A stretch of 5,156 nt of DNA from an uncultured Oscillospiraceae bacterium (GTDB taxonomy: Bacteria > Bacillota > Clostridia > Oscillospirales > Oscillospiraceae), in the NCBI GenBank assembly GCA_934561725.1, contig CAKTGW010000100.1:1-5156 (forward strand). The letters run 5' to 3'. A program made the position numbers and the translations under genes. The notes beneath the pieces are model-generated. The model was not told the DNA's origin. It searched no databases and was given only the letters and a program-made list of their open reading frames with translations. How positions within the stretch are numbered: position 1 is the stretch's first letter; every line of letters begins with the position of its first letter. Shown piece by piece: positions 1 through 4,663 of this stretch.

Positions 1-23
1 CGGTACAGAGCTCTGAATGCTGT

Positions 24-57
24 ATACGCCATGGCTTCTTCGGAAGCCATGGCGTAT
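24..57 (+). terminator. Perfect 15-bp hairpin with TTCG tetraloop, probable terminator of an upstream gene
   Basis: ATACGCCATGGCTTC (24-38) is the exact reverse complement of GAAGCCATGGCGTAT (43-57), and the four bases between them are TTCG closed by a C-G pair. C(UUCG)G is a known, exceptionally stable RNA tetraloop. The structure lies before the first promoter of the window, so it most likely ends transcription of a gene to the left of the window. The trailing bases (TTGGTCC) are only weakly T-rich, so it may instead act as an mRNA 3'-end stabiliser. The stem is symmetrical and would also form in RNA of the other strand, although with a CGAA loop. Confidence 0.6.
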
Positions 58-81
58 TTGGTCCATAGCAAAATTTTACTA

Positions 82-110
82 TTGAAAACCGCCGCCATCT
101 GGAATACAAT
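82..110 (+). promoter_or_regulatory. Sigma-A-type promoter for the ATC hydrolase/alpha-beta hydrolase operon
   Basis: TTGAAA (82-87) and TACAAT (105-110) are separated by 17 bases, each with one mismatch to the vegetative consensus. Transcription would start near 117, giving a leader of about 100 bases before the start codon at 215. That leader would contain the short hairpin with a T run at 129-147 and the palindrome at 158-175. Confidence 0.6.
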
Positions 111-128
111 ATGGGCAGATTCAAATAC

Positions 129-147
129 GCCGCGCCGCGGCTTTTTT
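129..147 (+). terminator. Short GC hairpin with T6 run just after the promoter (possible early terminator or attenuator)
   Basis: GCCGC (129-133) pairs with GCGGC (137-141) around a GCC loop, followed directly by six T residues (142-147). The pattern is that of an intrinsic terminator but with a short, all-GC stem. It would begin only about 12 bases after the start predicted from the promoter at 82-110. It could therefore stop upstream read-through, attenuate the operon, or be chance in a GC-rich stretch. Confidence 0.4.
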
Positions 148-157
148 ATCATCTTCG

Positions 158-175
158 AGTTAGATATACCTAACT
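158..175. promoter_or_regulatory. 18-bp near-perfect palindrome, candidate DtxR/IdeR/MntR-like operator
   Basis: AGTTAG and CTAACT are exact inverted repeats around ATATAC, and eight of nine symmetric base pairs match over the 18 bases. The TTAG/CTAA arms resemble the sites bound by iron- or manganese-dependent repressors of the DtxR family, whose known consensus is built on TTAGG...CCTAA. It lies 40-57 bases before the start codon of the first gene and would fall at about +42 to +59 of the predicted transcript. A poor alternative -10 (TATACC, 165-170) lies inside it. The symmetry is seen directly; the regulator's identity is inferred. Confidence 0.45.
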
Positions 176-214
176 TGCCCTCACCCGCGGCCGGACCAAA
201 CAGGAGGGACGCAA

Positions 215-916
215 ATGAAAGACTGCCAGCTGCAATTCGACCGCAGCTGCCATGTGCTGTACTCCCGGGCCTACAAAAAGCAGATCTGCAGCAAAATCGC
301 ACTGCATTATCCGCCTGAAGAGCGGCAGTCAGTCTGGACACAGGTGCAGCTGCAATATGCGGATTTTCTCTCTGACTGGCGCACGGATCTGGGCGAAAAA
401 AAGAATTTCCATAACGGCACCGGCGGAAATTACGACTGTATTGCACTGATGGCCTACTATGCCGTCTGCAAAAGTGTCACCAGCCTCAAAGAAATCGAAC
501 AAATGGAGGGTGAACTGTTTCTCCCGGCTTTCCGGAAACTGTCTTTTGTCAACTGCAACAAGCCCTTTTTCAAAAAGCTCATGTATCGCACCTTTCTCAG
601 GGCAAAAAAGCAGTGCGACAAATGGGGTGATTTTCAGATGAATATCGCTCCGTTTGAGGCAGATAAACCTATATATTATGAGTTTACCACATGTCCAACC
701 GCTGAATTTGCAAAAAAGCACGGCCTGCTGGAGGTCATGCCTGCGCTGTGCAATCCTGATTTTACCGCAATGGAGCTGATCCACGCCCGGCTGATACGCA
801 GGACCACCTGTGCCAACGGCTGCAAGTGCGACTACACCATCTGCGGAGACCAGGATCCCTGCCTGTCCGCCCATCCTGAATATCAGGATGAGACCGGATA
901 TCGGAGAAACAAATAA
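215..916 (+). CDS. L-2-amino-thiazoline-4-carboxylic acid hydrolase family protein (ATC hydrolase-like)
   Basis: A 233-residue soluble protein with no signal peptide or membrane segment. The family is named for the Pseudomonas enzyme that opens the ring of L-2-amino-thiazoline-4-carboxylate on the way to L-cysteine; the substrate of clostridial members is not established. The family-like block is the C-terminal third: YEFTTCP (155-161), the C179-N-P-D182 motif, RRT (195-197), then an A-N-G-C-K-C-D run (200-206). The remembered family pattern in that last run is a Gly-Gly pair before Cys-Asp; here the second Gly is Cys203. The protein is rich in cysteine, with C199, C203, C205, C210 and C216 clustered near the C terminus, which could hold a metal. 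The start is set by AGGAGG at 202-207, seven bases before the ATG. It is first in an operon with the hydrolase that begins 16 bases after its stop, and may be controlled by the palindrome at 158-175. The family call is fairly secure; the substrate is unknown. Confidence 0.72.
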   Translation: MKDCQLQFDRSCHVLYSRAYKKQICSKIALHYPPEERQSVWTQVQLQYADFLSDWRTDLGEKKNFHNGTGGNYDCIALMAYYAVCKSVTSLKEIEQMEGELFLPAFRKLSFVNCNKPFFKKLMYRTFLRAKKQCDKWGDFQMNIAPFEADKPIYYEFTTCPTAEFAKKHGLLEVMPALCNPDFTAMELIHARLIRRTTCANGCKCDYTICGDQDPCLSAHPEYQDETGYRRNK

Positions 917-932
917 GGGAGAGCGATAAATA

Positions 933-1862
933 ATGAAGCACCTTCACTTTGATACGGATCGGGATGGTTTTTACGGCGCATATTGGCCATGTACAGGCAG
1001 CTGCCACGCCATTATCGCCATGCTGGGTGACGATCCGGAGGATCACATGGCCCGTTCCGCGGTAAAATGGCTCTTGAAGCGCGGTGTAAACGTGCTGACC
1101 ATGTCTCCGGGAAAGAAGAATTACAGCTACCACAATTATCCGCTGGAGAGGATCGCAACCGCAATGCGCTGGCTGAATGCCCACGGGAATTCTCAAATCG
1201 GCATTGTCGGCGCTTCCACAACAGGTACACTGGCTCTGACGGCCGCATCGTACTTCCCCGGCATCACGCTGACCATTGCTCTCACCCCCAGCGACTTTGT
1301 CTGGCAGGGATTCATACAGGGCAAACGCGACGGCTGCAAGGAGTGGCCGGTGGAGGGTGAATCTCTCTTTACTTATCGCGGGCAGCCGCTCCCGTATATG
1401 CCCTTCTGCCTCCGGCACCCACAATACTGGCAGCTCATAGCGGCGGAGAGCAAGCGCACCGGCGATATACTCAGCTCCCGCAAGCTGTTCGATCTGTCCG
1501 AAAATGCGCATCCCATTACCGAAGAGGAGTTTATCCGGATCGAAAACATCCGCGGAAAGCTCCTGCTCATCGGTGCAGAGGACGATGTTCTTTGGGACAC
1601 AGCAAAATATATTCGCCGCATGGAAAAGCGGCTTGCCGAAAAAAAGCACAGCTGCGAGGCGGAAGCCGCTGTCTATGCCCATGGCACACACTTTGTTTTC
1701 CCGGAAGGTATGCTGAAAATCATGCTTCCGGTCGGCTCCGGGCTCTTTATGCGTCTGGCCTTCCGGGCCTCCAGGCAGTACCCGAAGGAATGCCGGTCTG
1801 CCCGGATGAATATTGACCGCCGGATCACTTCTGCGCTTTATAATTGGCAGACACAGAAATAG
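933..1862 (+). CDS. Alpha/beta hydrolase, BAAT C-terminal/acyl-CoA thioester hydrolase-like
   Basis: A 309-residue cytoplasmic protein with the alpha/beta-hydrolase fold. The nucleophile elbow is GASTTG with Ser95, following the beta strand IGIV (89-92). The acid is probably Asp217 or Asp218 in LLLIGAEDD, and the base probably His253 in AHGTHF, so the catalytic triad looks complete in the right order and spacing. The elbow lacks the Gly that normally ends G-x-S-x-G (Thr97 occupies it), a variation I associate with BAAT C-terminal-like proteins. Such proteins resemble acyl-CoA thioesterases and bile acid-CoA:amino acid N-acyltransferases, where the nucleophile is usually Cys, but most bacterial members have no known substrate. 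The start follows AGGGAGAG (915-922), ten bases before the ATG. It is second gene of an operon with the ATC hydrolase-like protein and is followed by a hairpin at 1882-1914. An ester, thioester or peptidase-type reaction is possible. Confidence 0.75.
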   Translation: MKHLHFDTDRDGFYGAYWPCTGSCHAIIAMLGDDPEDHMARSAVKWLLKRGVNVLTMSPGKKNYSYHNYPLERIATAMRWLNAHGNSQIGIVGASTTGTLALTAASYFPGITLTIALTPSDFVWQGFIQGKRDGCKEWPVEGESLFTYRGQPLPYMPFCLRHPQYWQLIAAESKRTGDILSSRKLFDLSENAHPITEEEFIRIENIRGKLLLIGAEDDVLWDTAKYIRRMEKRLAEKKHSCEAEAAVYAHGTHFVFPEGMLKIMLPVGSGLFMRLAFRASRQYPKECRSARMNIDRRITSALYNWQTQK

Positions 1863-1881
1863 ATCACCTGTAACCGGGGAC

Positions 1882-1920
1882 AGAGGGCGGCAGCATTTTG
1901 TGCTGCCGCCCTCTTGATTA
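1882..1920 (+). terminator. 14-bp hairpin ending the ATC hydrolase/alpha-beta hydrolase operon
   Basis: AGAGGGCGGCAGCA (1882-1895) is the exact reverse complement of 1901-1914 around a TTTTG loop. It starts 19 bases after the stop of the hydrolase gene and is followed by a weak T-rich tail (TTGATTA). It overlaps the stop codon of the converging minus-strand gene, so the stem could also form at the 3' end of that transcript, although without a T run on that side. It most likely serves both converging genes. Confidence 0.7.
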
Positions 1921-2130
1921 CTGATAGTCTATAATAATTTTCTTGCAGGCTCCACACTTAAATGCAAATACTGCACTTGAATTATCGGCAGCACCGTTTG
2001 CAAGCGGGGTACTTTCCTTTCCCAGAGAGGAGAGTGATGCAATAAGCTGCTTTTTTAAAGTCCAATACACGCCGTCTCTGCATTGGATATAACCTAATGT
2101 CATCTCTTTCCCGCAATATAGACATTTCAT
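1918..2130 (-). CDS. Small zinc-ribbon protein, PF20097 (DUF6487)-like
   Basis: A 70-residue protein with two CxxC knuckles, C3-L-Y-C6 near the start and C59-G-A-C62 near the end, separated by a linker, which is the pattern of a four-cysteine zinc ribbon. The opening MKCLYCGKEM, the GYIQ and GVYW segments, and the close KKIIIDY resemble the short clostridial family PF20097, whose function is not known. The reading frame extends upstream to an ATG at 2157, but AGGAG at 2145-2141 on the minus strand lies between the two ATGs, ten bases before the one at 2130, and the family's usual opening is MKC. I therefore chose 2130. It is transcribed divergently from the ZIP transporter and converges on the hydrolase operon. 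A metal-related role next to a metal transporter is tempting but unproven. Confidence 0.72.
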   Translation of the reverse strand: MKCLYCGKEMTLGYIQCRDGVYWTLKKQLIASLSSLGKESTPLANGAADNSSAVFAFKCGACKKIIIDYQ

Positions 2131-2214
2131 AACTCTTTCACTCCTCCATTCGTTCATGCGGTATCATTGAAGAGAGCTGATCCGCATAAGCAGACTCCGT
2201 TCCGCTCAAGCAAA

Positions 2215-2223
2215 ATTATATCA
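2215..2223 (-). promoter_or_regulatory. Extended -10 promoter for the small zinc-ribbon gene
   Basis: On the minus strand the bases read TGATATAAT: a perfect TATAAT -10 (2220-2215) with the TG of an extended -10 one base before it. No good -35 is present at 17 bases (GTGCCT), which extended -10 promoters tolerate. Transcription would start near 2208, giving a leader of about 78 bases before the ATG at 2130. Confidence 0.5.
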
Positions 2224-2250
2224 TATTTTGCCGCCGCAGGCACCGCCTGT

Positions 2251-2279
2251 TTGACTTTTTCTCCTCTGCTTGCTATACT
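2251..2279 (+). promoter_or_regulatory. Strong sigma-A promoter for the ZIP-LysR operon
   Basis: TTGACT (2251-2256) and TATACT (2274-2279) are separated by exactly 17 bases, and TG at 2271-2272 adds an extended -10. This is the best promoter in the window by consensus. Transcription would start near 2286, leaving a leader of about 178 bases before the ZIP start codon at 2464. Its position inside the frame that is open upstream of the ZIP gene is a further reason to start that protein at 2464. Confidence 0.65.
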
Positions 2280-2304
2280 TCAGGCAGCAGCGGATGCTAT
2301 ATCT

Positions 2305-2390
2305 AAGGCTCCCCTTGAAGCCAAGGAAAGCACTGAGGGGATACAAATCGCGATCGCTCCGGTAGAAAGAGGGCGAACGCCCCTCTCCGG
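2305..2390. repeat. Structured leader segment, possibly a decayed palindromic repeat element
   Basis: From 2305 the sequence contains GGCTCCCCTTG, then CCAAGG, then ACTGAGGGGAT. From memory, this order resembles interspersed palindromic elements scattered in many gut Clostridia genomes, which carry GGCTCCC, a complementary GGGAGC and a final ACTGAGGG. Here the internal complement is degraded. Direct pairings are CCTTG/CAAGG (2313-2317 with 2322-2326), TCCCCT/AGGGGA (2310-2315 with 2336-2341) and AGAGGG/CCCTCT (2368-2373 with 2381-2386), the last flanked by CCGG on both sides. It may be a fossil repeat or part of an RNA control element; I match it to no named riboswitch. Confidence 0.3.
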
Positions 2391-2463
2391 CTCGGCGTAT
2401 CTCTGCAACTTTCAATCGGTTTTTATGCCGCCATATCCTATAAATCCAACAAGGTGTAATCAT

Positions 2464-3240
2464 ATGGAAGCTTTTTATGGTATTCTGATCCCGTTTCTGG
2501 GTACATCGCTGGGCGCCGCATGCGTGTTTTTTCTGAAAAAGACACTGAATGACACCGTTCAGCGCGCTTTGACCGGCTTTGCCGCCGGCGTTATGGTCGC
2601 CGCCTCTGTGTGGAGCCTGCTCATTCCTGCTATCGAGCAGTCGGATAAGATGGGCAAACTGTCTTTTCTTCCGGCTGTTATCGGTTTCTGGATCGGTATT
2701 CTCTTTTTGCTGACCCTCGACCATGTTGTCCCGCATCTCCATCAGCAGAGCGGACAGGCGGAGGGACCGAAAAGTCAGCTCCGGCGCACGACGATGATGG
2801 TGCTGGCCGTGACCCTGCATAACATTCCGGAGGGCATGGCTGTGGGTGTTGTCTACGCGGGGTATCTTTCCGGCAATGCGCAGATCACCGGTGCCGGCGC
2901 GCTGGCCCTGTCTCTGGGTATTGCTATCCAGAACTTTCCCGAGGGCGCGATCATCTCGCTGCCGCTGCGGGCCGAGGGCGTAAAAAAATCAAAGGCCTTT
3001 CTGGGCGGCGTCCTCTCCGGCGTTGTTGAGCCCATTGGTGCAGTATTGACTATTCTTGCCGCACAGTTTATTGTCCCTGCACTTCCATACCTGCTGAGCT
3101 TTGCCGCAGGCGCCATGCTCTATGTAGTCGTAGAGGAACTGATCCCCGAGATGTCGCAGGGCCGGCATTCCAATGTGGGCACTTTGTTTTTTGCTGTGGG
3201 CTTCAGCATTATGATGATGCTGGATGTCGCACTGGGCTGA
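2464..3240 (+). CDS. ZIP-family metal transporter (zinc/divalent cation)
   Basis: A 258-residue inner-membrane protein with about eight hydrophobic segments. ZIP proteins import zinc and often iron or manganese. The diagnostic metal motifs are both present: HNIPEG (119-124) in the fourth predicted helix and QNFPEG (156-161) in the fifth, with E224-E225 in a later helix also typical. A short loop with H87, H91 and H93 between predicted helices 3 and 4 could bind metal. It resembles the GufA/ZupT-type bacterial branch, so zinc specificity cannot be assumed. The start is placed at ATG 2464, seven bases after AAGGTG (2451-2456), because the protein then begins at the first membrane helix. Starting at TTG 2167 would add 99 residues with no family resemblance and would lie upstream of the promoter. 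The LysR gene follows 19 bases after its stop, so the two are probably one transcript. Confidence 0.88.
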   Translation: MEAFYGILIPFLGTSLGAACVFFLKKTLNDTVQRALTGFAAGVMVAASVWSLLIPAIEQSDKMGKLSFLPAVIGFWIGILFLLTLDHVVPHLHQQSGQAEGPKSQLRRTTMMVLAVTLHNIPEGMAVGVVYAGYLSGNAQITGAGALALSLGIAIQNFPEGAIISLPLRAEGVKKSKAFLGGVLSGVVEPIGAVLTILAAQFIVPALPYLLSFAAGAMLYVVVEELIPEMSQGRHSNVGTLFFAVGFSIMMMLDVALG

Positions 3241-3259
3241 AAAATGCGGGAGGATCGCC

Positions 3260-4144
3260 ATGCTGAAACAGCTCAAATACTTTCAGTCCGTTGTCCGGCT
3301 GAACAGCTTTTCTGAAGCCGCAGAGGAAAACTTCATCTCACAGTCTGCCATCTCTCAACAGGTTCAGGCGCTGGAGCGGGAATTGGGCTTCAAGCTTCTG
3401 GAGCGCAAAAACCGCAGCTTCAGCCTGACTCCCGCAGGAGACTATTTTTATCAGAAAAGTCTGATCCTGACGGCAGATTATGAGCGGATATGCGGTGAAG
3501 CCGCCAAGATCGCCAAAGGAGATCAGGCCCTTCTAAAAATCGGCTATCTCCGCTGCTACACCGGCGCGGAATTTCACCGGGCACTGGAGCTGTTTCCCGA
3601 AAAGCACCCGGACGTGGAGGTGTCCGTCGTTTACGGGAACCACGAAGAGCTGTATGATCTGCTGCGTACCGGAAAAGCCGACCTGGTACTCAACGACCAG
3701 CGCCGGGCGTTTTCTGATGAATACATCAATCTTATTCTGACGACCTGCCACAGCTATATTGAGGTCTCCTCACACAGCCCCCTCGCACGGATGGAAAAGC
3801 TCACACCCCAAGAATTAAAAAATTTTCCCTGTATTCTGGTCACATCAGAATCGCAACGGGAAACAGAGCAGGAATACTATCATGATGTAGTCGGGTTTCA
3901 GGGTGAGTTCCTGTATGCGGAAAATCTGGAGGAAGCCCGGCTGATGGTGATCGGACGCAAGGGATTTCTCCCCGTGGAAGGAACCGGACAATCCGCACCG
4001 GCAGGAACCCCTATCGCCCGTATCCCGCTCATGCGGGGTGAAGAGCCTATTTTGTGCAACTACTGCGCATTCTGGAAAAAAACCGGCTCCGGCTGCTATG
4101 TGGAGGAATTTGCCGGACTGCTGAAAGACCAATTTGAGAAATAA
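3260..4144 (+). CDS. LysR-family transcriptional regulator
   Basis: A 294-residue DNA-binding protein. The N-terminal winged helix-turn-helix is classic: LKYFQSVVRLNSFSEAA leads to the recognition helix around SQSAISQQVQALE (27-39), then LGFKLLER (42-49) and LTPAG (56-60). A linker helix follows, and the effector-binding domain runs from about residue 92 (LKIGYL) to the end. The length is normal and no damage is visible. GGGAGG (3248-3253) lies six bases before ATG 3260; an upstream ATG at 3224 overlaps the ZIP gene, lacks this signal and adds residues foreign to the family. Although cotranscribed with the ZIP gene, it probably controls the flavodoxin operon that begins 134 bases downstream, because a T-N11-A site lies at the expected distance from that promoter. 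The effector is unknown; such regulators in Clostridia often sit beside flavodoxin and oxidoreductase genes. Confidence 0.9.
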   Translation: MLKQLKYFQSVVRLNSFSEAAEENFISQSAISQQVQALERELGFKLLERKNRSFSLTPAGDYFYQKSLILTADYERICGEAAKIAKGDQALLKIGYLRCYTGAEFHRALELFPEKHPDVEVSVVYGNHEELYDLLRTGKADLVLNDQRRAFSDEYINLILTTCHSYIEVSSHSPLARMEKLTPQELKNFPCILVTSESQRETEQEYYHDVVGFQGEFLYAENLEEARLMVIGRKGFLPVEGTGQSAPAGTPIARIPLMRGEEPILCNYCAFWKKTGSGCYVEEFAGLLKDQFEK

Positions 4145-4152
4145 CACACGCG

Positions 4153-4180
4153 TGCTGCCCCGAACCGGGGCAGCATTTTT
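4153..4180 (+). terminator. Intrinsic terminator of the ZIP-LysR operon
   Basis: TGCTGCCCCG (4153-4162) pairs perfectly with CGGGGCAGCA (4166-4175) around an AAC loop, followed at once by five T residues. It begins eight bases after the LysR stop codon. It shares the 11-base string GGCAGCATTTT with the terminator hairpin at 1882-1914. It separates the LysR gene from the flavodoxin operon's own promoter. Confidence 0.88.
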
Positions 4181-4183
4181 CGT

Positions 4184-4198
4184 ATCAGTTTTACTTAT
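4184..4198. promoter_or_regulatory. Putative LysR-type regulator binding site (T-N11-A box)
   Basis: ATCAGT-TTT-ACTTAT is an imperfect dyad (five of six pairs match) with T4185 and A4197 exactly eleven bases apart, the classic LysR recognition pattern. Its centre at 4191 is about 64 bases before the transcription start predicted near 4255, which matches the usual -65 recognition position. A LysR gene ends 40 bases upstream. Binding by that protein is inferred. Confidence 0.55.
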
Positions 4199-4219
4199 CC
4201 GAAAGCCGCGAAAGCAAAA

Positions 4220-4248
4220 TTGATTATTGGATATGAGATGGCTACAAT
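4220..4248 (+). promoter_or_regulatory. Sigma-A promoter of the flavodoxin operon
   Basis: TTGATT (4220-4225) and TACAAT (4243-4248) are 17 bases apart, and transcription would start near 4255. The leader is only about 24 bases, carrying the ribosome binding site CGGAGGAA before ATG 4279. The candidate LysR box lies 22 bases upstream of the -35. Confidence 0.65.
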
Positions 4249-4278
4249 AGAAGCATCAAAGATACGGAGGAAGTCTCT

Positions 4279-4662
4279 ATGAAGGTACTTGCTATCAGTT
4301 CCAGTCCGCGCAGGGGCGGTAATTCCGACGTCCTGTGCGACGAATTCCTGAAAGGGGCAGCGAAAAACGGTCATGAAACGCGGAAAATTCGTCTGGCCAA
4401 GAAAAAAATTGCCCCATGCTCGGCCTGCTATGGCTGCCCCGAAAACCACATCAGGAATAAGACATTTTATCTGATCGTCACAGCGGCAGATCCGCAGCAC
4501 AGCGCCGCCGATGAAACGTTAGCCGATTTCCGCGGATATCTGCGCTGCCTGCCGGACGCAAAGGAAGCAGGCGTGATTTTCGGCACCGGCACCTGGGACA
4601 AGGGCGATGTGTACCGGCATCCTTCGTTAAAGCAGGCTTATGAAATGGGAAAGGAGATCTGA
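4279..4662 (+). CDS. Flavodoxin-fold NADPH-dependent FMN reductase-like protein, internally deleted
   Basis: A 127-residue protein of the flavodoxin-fold oxidoreductase group. The first strand and phosphate-binding loop are good: MKVLAISSSPRRGGNS (1-16), where SSPRRGGNS would hold the FMN phosphate. A C47-x2-C50-x2-C53 motif (CSACYGC) typical of this clostridial subgroup follows. Then, at about residues 54-60, the protein jumps straight to FYLIVTAADP (63-72), normally found more than a hundred residues from the start. Missing are the helix after the Cys motif, the strand and T-P-V-Y-F-type loop that contacts the isoalloxazine ring, and the next helix, roughly 50 residues. Relatives are about 175-185 residues long. 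The frame stays open, so a shortened protein may be made, but flavin binding as in relatives is unlikely. It is first gene of the LysR-linked operon; the next start codon is one base after its stop. Confidence 0.75.
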   Translation: MKVLAISSSPRRGGNSDVLCDEFLKGAAKNGHETRKIRLAKKKIAPCSACYGCPENHIRNKTFYLIVTAADPQHSAADETLADFRGYLRCLPDAKEAGVIFGTGTWDKGDVYRHPSLKQAYEMGKEI

Positions 4663-4663
4663 T

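Larger units (their letters stand above)
2131..2463. other. Divergent intergenic region of 333 bases
   Basis: This gap separates the minus-strand zinc-ribbon gene and the plus-strand ZIP gene. It holds a minus-strand extended -10 promoter (2215-2223), a plus-strand promoter (2251-2279), an ATGCGG/CCGCAT inverted repeat (2156-2161 and 2182-2187) in the leader of the minus gene, and a structured leader of about 178 bases before the ZIP gene. One plus-strand frame happens to be open across most of it in phase with the ZIP gene, but neither the translated sequence nor a ribosome binding site supports coding. Confidence 0.65.

Noticed and set aside
31..318. Open frame of 95 codons on the plus strand covering the upstream control region
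   Set aside because: It starts inside the 24-57 hairpin, has no ribosome binding site, runs across the promoter and palindrome, and overlaps the ATC hydrolase-like gene in another frame.
329..874. Open frame of 181 codons on the minus strand
   Set aside because: Antisense to the ATC hydrolase-like gene and without recognisable motifs.
762..1691. Long open frame of 309 codons on the minus strand
   Set aside because: It is the shadow of the alpha/beta hydrolase gene, whose catalytic motifs and ribosome binding site are clear; the minus-strand protein resembles nothing and has no start signal.
2349..2356. GCGATCGC palindromic octamer
   Set aside because: It matches the HIP1 word of cyanobacteria, but a single copy in a Clostridia-like window is most simply chance.
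2294..2365. Short basic 23-residue frame in the ZIP leader (possible leader peptide)
   Set aside because: No ribosome binding site, and the ATG would be only about eight bases from the predicted transcription start. There is no run of a regulatory amino acid.
2167..2463. N-terminal extension of the ZIP transporter by 99 residues from a TTG codon
   Set aside because: It would begin upstream of the strong promoter at 2251-2279, has no ribosome binding site, and precedes a well-formed start at 2464 where the family homology begins.
2221..2820. Open frame of 199 codons on the minus strand
   Set aside because: It is antisense to the ZIP gene and its leader, and the translated sequence is low in hydrophobic content and motif-free.
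3224..3259. Earlier ATG start for the LysR protein, overlapping the ZIP gene
   Set aside because: The ribosome binding site at 3248-3253 serves the ATG at 3260, and the added twelve residues do not resemble LysR N-termini.
1889..4179. Shared 11-base string GGCAGCATTTT in the terminators at 1882-1914 and 4153-4180 as a possible repeat family
   Set aside because: Only terminator-stem sequence and a T run are shared; GC-rich terminators commonly converge on such strings, and the flanks differ.
4195..4500. Open frame of 101 codons on the minus strand across the LysR box and promoter
   Set aside because: Antisense to a well-supported promoter and flavodoxin start, with no family resemblance.
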